Source: Atrichornis clamosus (Eukaryota > Chordata > Aves > Passeriformes > Menuridae). Taken from it: a stretch of DNA of 64,000 nucleotides. Both the position numbers and the translations under genes were made by a program. This document shows positions 42,301-54,300 of the stretch, piece by piece. Location: assembly GCA_013400975.1 (NCBI GenBank), contig WBMZ01010163.1:1-64000 (forward strand). The letters are read 5' to 3'. Every line of letters begins with the position of its first letter. The stretch's first letter is position 1. The notes below the pieces were generated by a model that saw nothing but the letters and a program-made list of their open reading frames with translations, was not told the origin of the DNA and did no database searches.

Positions 42301-45300
42301 GAGCAAACCAGTGCTCAAACTATAGAAGCAGCAAATAAGGGTTTGTTTACAACATAAAGTACTGGCTTAATTAACTTATTTAGATCAATTTAGGTTGCTA
42401 CTCTGTACCACTGCAAGGTCTGTTGTAGGGCTCAGTCTAATGAATTGGACACGTCAGTCACGTTGTATGATAGCAATAGTGGAGTGAGAGGGGTGCCCAG
42501 ATGGACACTGGGGGCTTTGAAAATCAAACAAATTTCTTTCCAAAGCCAGAAGCAGCAGGAACGTTGATCCTTTTTCCTCACTGCCTGGCTCCAGTTTTTC
42601 TCCAGCAGGCCTGAATGGATCCAGCAAGCCAGTCTGGATCTTTCCAGAGAGCCCTGTGTGGGGACTCCAGGCAAAGAGAGGAAATATTTGGGCCTGTAGA
42701 CTCCCACACCCAGGCAGTGACCAGTAACAAAGACGTGCCCAAGTCCCATTGTAGTGCTTGTGTTGTTGAATCCCTCTGTTCGAAAAAGTGACTGTTGGGG
42801 AAAACAACAACTTTAGATGGGTAACTATTGTCAGCCTTAGCACATATTGCTACAATGCTGGAAACATTAGAAGCTCTGAAATCAGTCATGCTTTGACCTT
42901 GTATTGTATTTATTTGCACAGAGATGTCATGCTTAAATTAAGGAACAAATTGCTTAAAACACAAAGCAGAATGGGAAAGATTGTCAGGAAGGAATACCAT
43001 ACATTTTCAACATGACTTGTAAAAAAGTGACAAGATATTGGGTTGCATCTCTTCATATAGTGGACAATTAATGGTTTAGAATAAAATGAATGGAATTTAA
43101 TGGCATCCTTTTTCCCCTATGACACCAGTTGGTGAGAAGTGAGATTGTGGCATGAGTGACCTTGTGTTAAGTAGATTGGCACTTAGTGGATACAACCGAG
43201 ACATTTATGAGGCCATCTCTGACATGTGAAATATTTACTTTCAGTTGCACTTTTGAAAGAAATTACCGTATTTACGTTACTAGGAAAAAAAATGTGTGAG
43301 AGATTCCTGCATAGCTCTTCTGAAGCCATTTTGTTTTTTCCAGATTTAATTGTGGGTGCGTTTGGAGCCGGAAAAGCAGTTGTTTACAGGTATGTGGTAA
43401 ATACAATGGATTTTATATTTTAAAGCTTTGGTGGGAGATCTGCAAATAAACAGATTTCATATTCCAGTGTTTCCCTGTTTCAGTGTGTAAAAGGTGGTCA
43501 TTAGAGATGATAAATTAAACATCTTGTAAAAAAGAAATGCTTTTTTCCCATGCTCAAAGTCTGTCATTTTCTATGAAAATTTCCATGCTTAGTCTTAGCT
43601 CAAGAGGCTTCTGGAATGTTTGACTCTTCAGTTAATTTTAAATAAGAAATTTAAAAGACATAGCATTGGAATTTTATTTCTTTCCTGGGCAGGGAGTGGT
43701 GCTAATGACTGATTCTTCAGAGGTTATGTATGTTAAGACATGAACCATTTATTGAAAATAAAGACTGCTCCTTTTAGACTCAGTTTAAAAAAATGCACAA
43801 GATCCTATTTTACAAAAGAAGTTGTTGCTGTCTATGGAGTTTCACTAAATCCACTTTTTGATTAGATGTATAATTTAAAACTACCAAATACATAAACAAA
43901 ATTCTGCTACTGTTCTCTCAGTTCAGCCATGCTAACAGCTCTTTTCATTTAAATATTCACCATCCGTTGCTACAGCAGTGTAGTCGTATTTCTTGATTTC
44001 TGTCTGGCTTCTTGCTGTCTGTATTCCCAACAGCACTTGACTGAGAGAAGGCATGTTCTGCTTCCCAAGTGAATGTTTGTGAAAGCATAACGATTTTGTA
44101 AAACAGGAATGTTAGCTCATCTCAGCTAACACTGTAGGTGCAGTAAGTAGACCCAGTTTTCCTACTGCACTATGAAAGAATCATGCAAATACTTTGTAAT
44201 CCACCACTTTGCAATGCCAGGAATGACAGCACAGGATGTGAAACGTTGAAGAATTAGACCCACCATGTATTTTTGATAACAATAACATGTTTTCCATTTA
44301 ATTTATGAAAGTGAATAGCAGGAGGTCATTTCCTGGCCAGAATGTGTCAGATATGCAATGTGTGTCATATTGTTGTAATAGAATTTTATTACTGAAATTT
44401 ACTAGAACAAAAAGGTTTTCCCTGTTGCACAAAAGTGAAGAGAGTAATTTTATTTTTTAATTTCTTGCTGAAATAATATAAAGAGGTAATCATAAAAGCT
44501 CAGGTGTGGATTAAAATATAAGAAAAGTAGTCTCCTAATAAACTAGGTTAGTCGGAATTATGTAAATTACTGTAAAATAGTACTGCTGTCTTTAAAAAAC
44601 ACAATCTGGACCCATACTTGTTTTCATTTGTCTTCTAAACTGCTCACAGTTATAGATTATCTCATTACTTAATAACAGCTTCAGAGGGATGGTTTCCATC
44701 ACCCCAACTATATATTCATGTACTCAGCAGAATTTACTGATGATTAATCCTGGTTTACAAAGTCAATTTTCTCAAGAAATGCCAGACAGAGTTTACTTCA
44801 TTATTGCCTCAAGATACTCTACGGCAACTTCTACTTTAACCAAATTATGTTTATTTTTTTAAGAGTCTTAAACAGATATAGCAAGTCTGAATGCATCATT
44901 GTTAATGGAGACAGTACAAAACAAATCTGTGAAATGGCCAAAGGACTGCTGTAAAATCCAAAAAGGTAGACTGGCCCTTCGTGAAAACTCCGTGCGATGA
45001 AATGTGTCTGATGTGCCACAGTCCTGGGACACATCAATGTCTCAACTATAGGACAGTCTCCGTGATGTGTTAGCCTGTGATTTATTTTTGTGAATCTCAG
45101 TTGGATTCTGACCAAAAGAATAAAAAGGTTCTTTTTGGTATGAACAGCATTATCAAACTGTGTTCTCCCAAGTAAACCTACATCTCTGGCTTCTTTGTGG
45201 CCAACTCGGTTGTTTTCTCTGCTGCAGTTTAGCTATGAATGTGCTCCTTCTGTGTGCAATGAACCTTATTTCTGTCCCTCAGAGCCAGACCTGTTGTGAC

Positions 45301-48300
45301 AGTGAATGCTCATCTTATTCTCAACCCCACGATTGTGAATCCAGACAATAAAACCTGTCAGCTTCCCAGCTCTCAGCTTTTAGTAGCCTGGTAAGTTCAT
45401 GATTATTGAAAAAACACCCTTACCCTCTTCCTCAAATAACTTCTTGTTCCTTAATGTTATGGCAGCTCTTTGTTGAACATGTTCAAAGTTCAAAATGTTC
45501 AAACAGGCTCTGAGCACAGCAAACCCCCCTATTAATAGAGTTCTTTTTTATATCTTGCATCTTTGATATCTTTTGATATCTTCTTTTTGATATCTTTGAT
45601 ATCTTACACAGATTGTCAATGTAATTGTGGTAGCTAAAAGTTGGGTTCTTTGATTAACTGAGTCTCCTTCTGCATAGGAGGATGCTTAGTGTCTCTTAGG
45701 GTCAAGCTGCAAAGTTATATGTAATGTTTAGATTAATGAAACGTGAAACAGCAAAAACAGACAAAACACGTAAGCAGTGATTCTGTTGGTTGAGAAAATG
45801 TAACAGTGAAAGTGATGCAGAGCTGGTGGGCCCGCCATTTTCTGTTGGAGAAAGACAGATCTTAGTCATTTGTGGAAGAGAGAAGATACCCAGCCATCCT
45901 GAGAGAAGTTCACAGGATGTTGTTTATGGCTGTCTTGGTCAAAGGAAAGGTTTTTTTAGCACATCACACAGAACAATGTTTCATCTGTCTTTAAAAGAGA
46001 AACACTTAACCACAGTAGCATTTAACTTGGAAAAAAAAACCAAACCAACCATTAAAAACCTTGAAGCTAATTAAAACAATTTAAGATCAGTTATAATTAT
46101 AAAATGCTTGCAGGACAGTTGGAGGCTATCTAATAGCACATTATACCACATAAAGGCACATTTACTGCATTAGAAAAAAGTCACTTAGAAAGGACCCCAG
46201 GAACAGTTGATAAAAGAAGCTATTACAAATACATAAGATACTGTTTAAAAGTGGAAATCATAACAAATGAGGAAACTAAAATCAAAACAGAGCATAAACA
46301 CGTGCAAGTTGAATATACAATGCTAGTAAGTCTTGCCAGAGAGACTGTGAGGAACAGTCTAAGACATAAAAACATTAAAACAGGAAGCCTGCCAGGACGT
46401 GGGCTGGATGAAAACAACATTAAGGTGTAAAGGAGGACTCCAGAAGATAATGCGACTACAGAAATTTTGCACTGCTTTTAAACCAAAGATGGTCAGAAGA
46501 ATTCCTCACATTGGAGACATTCTTTACAGGAGACGAGTTCTAAAAATCATGTCAAATGTAAGACTCAGCAAAAGAGTCTTTAGAATAAATTGATAAATAT
46601 GAGCTGTAAAACATAAATCATGACCAGAAGCAGTTCATTTAAGAGCCAGAAAAGAACTAAACTCTGATACACTTAAACTACTAAAAATGTGGACTTTCAA
46701 TGCACCTAGGATGGGAGTGTCAAGAGATTTCCACTCTTGCACTGTTCCTTTACACTTTATGGGACTTCTCGTATTTATCATAATGTTCCTCCTTTCTACA
46801 TCTAGTGTAGAAAATTCCCCACCTGCAGAGCAATGTAGAAGGCACTCAGCAGAACTATGCAATCCCAGAACTTTACAAAGCTTTGGCTTTTCTGGAATAG
46901 GATCAAGATCAAGGACAAGATCTGGAATCGGACAGATCAAGATCCATGCTGATTTTTTGATTCAAGTACCTTTTGTGTTAATAGTTGATGCAATAGAGAA
47001 TTTGAAATACTGACACTTGGCTGAAGCATGTTCATTGATCCAAATTATGTTTTTTCACAACTCCAGGTTTTAAGGCTTTTAAAAAATGCTTAATGTCATA
47101 ATGAAAAAGATTTTAAAACCATAATGGCTACCAACAGAGTATTGAAAGAAAAAGGGTGGTTTTTTGCACAAGAAAAAACCACATCTCTATTACAAAAGAT
47201 ACTCCTGCTCTGAGATATTGTTTAGAAAAGGAAGGAAAAAATGCATACTCCTTTAACATATATTTTAAAAATTTCTTTTTGTTTCTCTGCTACAATAAGA
47301 CAGAAGATATTTGGTTCATACCTACAAGAGTTTTAATAGTAGTATAGTTTAATTTCTGTCTGCTTTACTCTAAAATACGGTTCCCTAAAGATTTAGTTCT
47401 TGTTACGAAATGACTGAAGACCAGCTGCTATTTTCCACACCGTAATTTTTTTTCTTAGTTGAAATAAGCTTGTATTGTACATATGAAAACAATTAGTAGG
47501 GAAACTCCAACAGGCAAAGAATTCCTCAGTCCCATGGGATAGATTTCTGTATCTCTTAGCCAGCTGTGCAGCTTGTATAAAAACTCTACTGACTGACAAT
47601 GCAAAACTAGAAGGAAAGGAAACCTCCTACCAGAAAAGTTTCAGGAAGTGTGTGTGCATGAATAATGTGGATTATTGTACATTGCCAAGTATTAGGAAAA
47701 TACTGGTTTTGCCATGATATAAATTGCAAAGGTGAAGCAATAGAGGAAACATGCACCAAAAGTCACTTTTATGCACAGCCTGAAGAGAATTGTCCTGAAC
47801 TTCTAGAAACATATAATTAATTCTCTGCTATATGTAAAATGCAGATATTTCTGAGTTCCCAAAACTAGCAAATCTGGAACAAATTCTGCAACTTTGAAGC
47901 TATTAAAGAATATGGAAAAATACTCTTTTTTTTTTCTAAGTGTGAAAAATGCAAATTAATATCTCTAAAAAGGGGTAAATAAATCAAAGAATTTAATTTT
48001 TCAAAAGCTGTTTCCACATTTTGTGATGTATTGCATTCAAGATTGGGTTCTGGCTATCTGGAGGTCTAATTTATTCATGCATTGGTGTTTTTTTTACCAA
48101 TTGAGATCTGATTATCCACTAGCTACCTTATTGCTGTTTTGTTCTTATATTGTATCTGCAAAGTTATTTACTCACCTGTCACTAATTTAGTGTAAATATT
48201 GTTACTTCCATTTTATAGAGGAGCAAGAGGTCAGAGAAGTTCCCTGACTTACCAAAAGTAGCATAGAAATATCCAATCATGATAAAGTCAATTTGTAGAA

Positions 48301-51300
48301 TATATTGTAGAATATATTTTGCATATATATATGTATATTTGTATTTTTGTAGAATATATTTTTTATTTCTAAGTGCTTTTCAGGTTTGGATGTCTGATTT
48401 GAATGTGCCTTGTAGGCTGTCCACCTTCTGTAAACCCACTAAACCGTAAGGAGACCATACATTTCTGATCGTCAAGTTCCTAGTATCAAAAAATACTTCG
48501 GAAAAAAAAAAGTCATTCCTTTATCTCCAAATTTGTTACTATTGAAGTAGTAGTAAAATATTTAATATCCAGAGTCAGCCAGATTCAGTAAATGAGACAT
48601 TTCTACATACACTTTAAAAAAAGTTGAATACAAAATTCCTACCAAAAATATAAAATCCAAAAATAACATTTCAGTCTTTCCTAACTGCATAGATCAGACT
48701 ACTTTTCTACTTTTTCTCCTTTCTACTCTAGTATTTTCTTTTCCCATTGACCTAATTTGAAACAGGATGTGATCAGTGCCCCATGGATATGGAGCTAGGG
48801 CCATTGCTGAGATGTGAGATTTTCCATAGGCTGTTGGCCAGCCTGCCTCCATGGGTCAGACAGCAAAGCCATGTGGCCAGGAGTCAGAAGATGGATACCT
48901 CACTCCTCAGGGGCTGGTGACAGGGAGTAGGCAGGCGCTGACGGGTACCACCAGCACAGCTGGATTGCTGTGTGGGAGGCCCGTGTGCCAGGTCTTAGTT
49001 TCAGTAGTCCTAGAGACATCCAGAAGGCAGTCACTTGGCTTACCTTGCCACCCTACTGTCACTGCAGCCTGGCCATGTGAAGTAGCTTTGCCATGAGATG
49101 CCTTCAGCATTAAAACTCTATGTTGGTCACTGGGTTAGAATTTGGCATAAGAGAATCTAAAAGCACGGCAAGTATTAGGGCATCATAATAGAAGAATATT
49201 GACTTGCTTTCACATATTATACTTCAAAGAGAAAGCAGTTTGTGACCTTGCAGGTTGGATATCAGCCTCACACAGAATGGAAGTCTGTAGCATTAAAGCT
49301 TACACTGCCTTTCTGCTAAGGCATAATCCGTTCTTTCTCTCCATCTGCAAACCTGTGTGCTGAAGGAATTGTTAACAAATGACATCTGGTAGAATCTGCT
49401 AATGCCTTGCTTTTCACCTCCTGAAGTAAGCTTTCTATTTCTTTCAGCTGTTAGAATAGCCAGACCAAAATAAATTCTTTCTGGTACAAAGTGCAGTCTG
49501 GAAAATATTTTATGTGGGTAACTAAATTCTTTCTTTTCTAAGAATTAACCACTTTTAGTGATATTAGTTAATTTTATTAGGTTTGACTTTTGAAGAGACT
49601 CCTCCAGTCTATGCCAAGAGTAGTTTTGAAGAAAGTGGAATATTTTCAAGTTTCTTGTTCTGATAATATTAAAAATGTTTCTGTCTACTTGAAGAACATA
49701 GAATTATTTTAAACAAACTGCTTGGTTGCCCCAAGATTGCCAAGAAAAGCTAGTGTGTTCAGTTTTAAGGCCTTCCCCCTCTATTTTGTAACTACAAAGT
49801 TAGTCAAAGACTATTCAGAGCATAATCTCATAGTGATGACAGACACAGCAGAATAAATACGATGTGGGGATCTCTTCAGAGAAGCAATATTGATAGCACA
49901 TAAAAGGTTCATACACTTTAAGATCATGGACTACTTCCCATTTGTTCTCTGCTGAAATTTTCTTCCTTTGATTGTTAATTGTGTTGTTTGGTTGATTGCT
50001 CCTACAAGAAGCTCAAAAGCTCAGCTCGTTATTTCTTACTGTGACTAGGAGCCAGATCTTAAATCTCCAGAAATCCTTTAGACTCCTGTTCTCTTTTGTG
50101 GTCTGTCTTTCTCTCTGCTTTTCTTTTTCTTGAAGCTTAAACATCCCTCAACATCTCCACAGCATTTTCTTGTCAAAGCGATGATCATATCTAAATTCAT
50201 CTACGTGTGCGATTGAAATCTTCGATGTCTTTAGAACTATTTCTGAACTAAATAATAAAATCACAAATGTGTGGCAGAATTCTGCTGAAGCCACAGTCTT
50301 GCCTCTTGTGTGGGCAGAATGTGAGAGATTATCCACTCCAAATTTTTGCTTTTTTGCACTGTCATTCCCTTTTTGACTTGCTCTGCCTGAAGAAGAAGGA
50401 GCAAATCTTGACTCTTACAGTAATATTTAAGAATATTACTTCAGTTATCAAATATGTATGATGAAATACTCTGTTCATTGCAGTAAATAAATCATACACT
50501 GACATTGTTCAGCTTAACATGTAAAGCATTCCAAGATGGACTTTTTCACTCAACCTTTTTTCAAACACGATAGGGCAAAATTTACGTGATTCCTCCAAAG
50601 CAAGGTAACTGAGTTTAATATGATGGCAGCTCTTGAGTTTACATTTGAGAAAATACTCTCTTTGTGCTTTGACATGTGAGACTGGCCTGTGAAGCATGAT
50701 GTCTGAATTGCATTTATGCAGATACACAAGCTTTCCTCATTTTTGTTGTTTCTCCCTTGTGTATTCAGAAATAATTGGTTCTTCATGTTCATAATTGTAA
50801 AGAAGTAGGAATATGACTGAATTTTCAATTTCTGCATGGACTGGAATGTCATTTGAAGACCACAGTTTAGTAGAGATTAATGGCACAATGCCATTTTTTT
50901 TTCTTCAAGAAATAGTGCCTTTTTTATTTTTTCCAAGAAAATAATTGCTTACTAAGGTAATGAGTGTGACACATATCCAAGATGTGGCAGTTTCATTACA
51001 TCTATCAGAGGAAACAAACATGCAATTAGAATGTGATCACAGGTTATTTTAGAGGTTATGTTAGCGGTTTTGTATCCACTGCATGGGGACATTAGTATAT
51101 AGCATAACAGTAGTGAGGAGAGGAGATCAATGAATAATGAAATATTGTTTTATTTAACTCAAGCTGATTTCAATGCAACATACAGTTCATATACAAAACA
51201 AAATATTTTATGAAGCCATGACAATTTTCTTAAAGAGTGACTGGTAACCAGGGACACTTGCAAGAATCTTTCACCTGAGCAATTTTGATACATTATACAG

Positions 51301-54300
51301 GATTTCTTTAGAAATTATGGTGTGGAGAACTAGGTCTTTGTGGAGTACAACAACAGAAATCAAAAATCAAGAACATCTTTCCAGTGCCAGATTTCTTGGT
51401 TTGCCACTTGTCAGGGATGTACACTCTGCTAATTGAATGAACAAGCATAATTAATACTATTTTCCATGCCTTCCAGAGTAATTTGTGAAACTTTTTCAAA
51501 ATGTGATTCAGTTAAATATTTATAAATACAGTTAAAAATTTATAAATCACATAGATTCCTTGCAAAGTGAAATTTTTCTATATTAATTACTATTTTAGGG
51601 GGTTTAAAATTAATTTTTGTGTAAGTCCAGTTAGAAGGTATCAGCCAATAAAATCATAAAAGGCTTTTTCTGTCAGTTGTTGAGGAATGGAAATAAATAT
51701 ATCTTATGAGAAAGGACCAATTATGGTTGAGGAGATGTTTGTATAATAGTTATAATTGTGGTGTGAATATTGCTAGGCTCAAAAAAGCTTGCTATACATT
51801 ATGAACAGGTAAATTAAAAACAATTAACACATAATGTGTTGCTTTTTGTAGAGTGCATCTCATTAACATACTAAAAAATAACATGAATAACCAGTTTCTC
51901 TATGCTTTGATTTAAGTCATGTACCTGCCACTTTCTGCAAAACTTAGCAAATGAAATGTAATACAGTTTGGTTACCCTTATGCCACAAAAGTTGAACAAA
52001 TCAGGTTTTATGTTTGGAATGAATTATAGCCTCTTGAAATAATGAAAATCTTATAGTAATGCCAGTGGAACACATTGGTATCCTGAGTGTTGTAATTTGC
52101 TAGAAAATAGCTTGAGTGTTGACCACATGCCCTAAGATTTTTCAGATTTGACCATGATGAACCAGAAGAGATTTCTGCAGCCAGCCTTTTAACAAAGGCA
52201 GTTTGCTGAAGCTCAGCATAAAGAACCCAGCGTTGGCAATAGTATTAGGAGGGTGATCTCCATAGGCTCTTCTCCATACCTTTGCCAGGAAGATATTCCG
52301 AGACTGTCTTCTGTGATTATTAGTGAAGCCTAGGAGACTTGCTAACTTAATTAGGGAATATCATAGGTAGCTAAATACAGATCTCAATTAACACCTTTTT
52401 AAGAAAATGAAAATAAAAGATATGACTTGGTAACTGCTGATTCCCAGGTCAGTCCACTTTCTGCTAATAATTACTTCTACTTTTATATATATAGCTTTAC
52501 TGTAAGAGTCTGCGCAGATTTTGAAGGTCAAAGTATTTCAGATGAGATAGGTAAGAAATGTTTTCTATTCCTATAATTTACTGTGGCCTGCTCCATTTCA
52601 GATGTATTTTTTTCCTGCACTTTGAAAGATGATAGGAGTGAGATCCTCCTAAGGCAAGAAAATGCAGTTTAAAAGTGTGTATGTATATATATTCTATTAC
52701 TCACTTAAAGAATTTTTAATTCAGATTAAGCCATTTTCTAAATAAAACCAAGAATATACCTTGTTGGAGAATGTTCTGTTTTGAAAAAAAGAAATTAAAG
52801 AGACAGAAGTCCTGTACACATATGATCTGTCAATGAAATCAGAAATCTTAAATTACACATTTTCCATACTTTGGATCAAAAACTAATGGGCTGCTAAACA
52901 GACAGGCACTTAACACATGGATTAGTTTTCCTTGGAATAATTTGTTGGATTAATTAAGTATAATACATAATGAATTCTTTACCATTTTTCTTTCTGTTAA
53001 ATCAATAACTAATTTATTTATTTATATCCTTTAGTGCTGAAAAGTGAATTGCAATTAGACTCATTGAAACAGAAAGGAGCTGTTAAGAGGACCCTCTTCT
53101 TTGATTACCATCAGTCACATCATTACTTCTCCATTGTGATAGAAAGACAAAAACAGCTCTATTGCCAGGACTTCCTTGTTTATCTCAGAGTAAGTTGTTT
53201 AAAATATTTTGGTCTGTCATCATCATTTGAGTAATACCAGGGATTTAAAGCTAATAATAAAAAAGGAACCATTGGAAAAGGAAGACTAACATCCAAAATT
53301 ACAGAAATATGATATTAGATGACCGCCTCTGTATGTCCAGTATGTCCAGAACATACTGCTACCTTGAAAAAATTCCCTCTGTAAATCTTTGGCTCATCTT
53401 TTGTCAATGTAAGTATAAAAGAAAGAATTCTTTTGAAGAGTGTAGTTTCTCTTCATTCATTAATTTCAAGCTCTTCTGGAAATTCTGATCAAATACTGCA
53501 TCTCCTGATAAGAAAATGCAAGACTGCTGTCCTTTTTAAGTATCCCTTTACTTTTTTAGTATTCACAGTGCAGTAATAAACTAATTGTGTTATATGTCAT
53601 GCCAATTCAGTTTCAACAGGTATTTTAAAGGAGTCTCACCAGGAATATTGGCCTAAAATTCATATATTTTTAAAAATGTGTTAAATATATATTAAAATAT
53701 TTCTAGAAAAATTAAAACCGTGGAATTGAAGTTGTACAGGAGAAAGGGTCAATACTTACTTGCAGATGGAGTTACCTCTTGCAATTGAAGTAGATTCCAA
53801 GTCTGGTCTAAGAAATGCAGTAGGAGGTGAAATGGAGAAGTTTCAAGCACTATATAAGGAAGTATCTAGACAGTAAGATGGAGTTTTACCATTGCTAATT
53901 CATATAAATGCTTGATTATTATACAAATCAGCAATGTTACCTCCACAAATCCTACCTCCATTTCAAAAGAAGGTGGACAGTAGCTGATAGGAGTTGGTTC
54001 TGAATGTCTCTTTCAAACAGCTTCATTTAGGCTAATGCTTTGAAAAATAGTTCTGAGTCTACTCAGCTCAGCCAGCTTCTTCCACATGTGGGGCTGTGGA
54101 GGCAATGTGTTCTGAGCATTCCAGTTACTGGTGAGTCACTTTGTTTTCCTAATGACACTACATGCAGCCAGAATTCGGCCAGCAGCTGTCAAAGAACCCT
54201 GTCTTTACCTTCAGTAAAGACCATGTGTTAACCTTCAGAAGTTTGAATCTGTTGTCATACCATCCTAACTGAAATAATTATATGAAACCATTGGTTTTTA

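Larger units (their letters stand above)
30920..43343 (+). other. ITGA8: Intron 13 (12.4 kb, phase 1)
   Basis: The longest intron. Donor GTAAGA, acceptor TTTTTTCCAG. Mostly AT-rich. GC-richer stretches lie at about 33600-36970 (with a possible ancient CR1-type remnant at 34400-34800) and about 42430-42860. The longest unexplained open frame of the window, 147 codons on the minus strand, is at 37839-38282. Nothing in the intron reads as a real gene. Confidence 0.88.
45391..52494 (+). other. ITGA8: Intron 15 (7.1 kb, phase 2)
   Basis: Donor GTAAGT. The acceptor ACTTTTATATATATAG has a poor pyrimidine tract. The intron is AT-rich and contains a GATATC cluster at 45560-45605, an imperfect GATCAAGA-rich direct repeat at 46891-46945, an AT repeat near 48297-48362 and a GC-richer island at about 48770-49110. 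Open frames up to 108 codons (46687-47013) resemble nothing I know. Confidence 0.88.

Noticed and set aside
46687..47013. 108-codon plus-strand open frame in intron 15 as a possible gene
   Set aside because: No recognisable domain and no plausible splice or promoter context. The C-terminal part is made of an imperfect GATCAAGA direct repeat, and the length is within chance for this much sequence.
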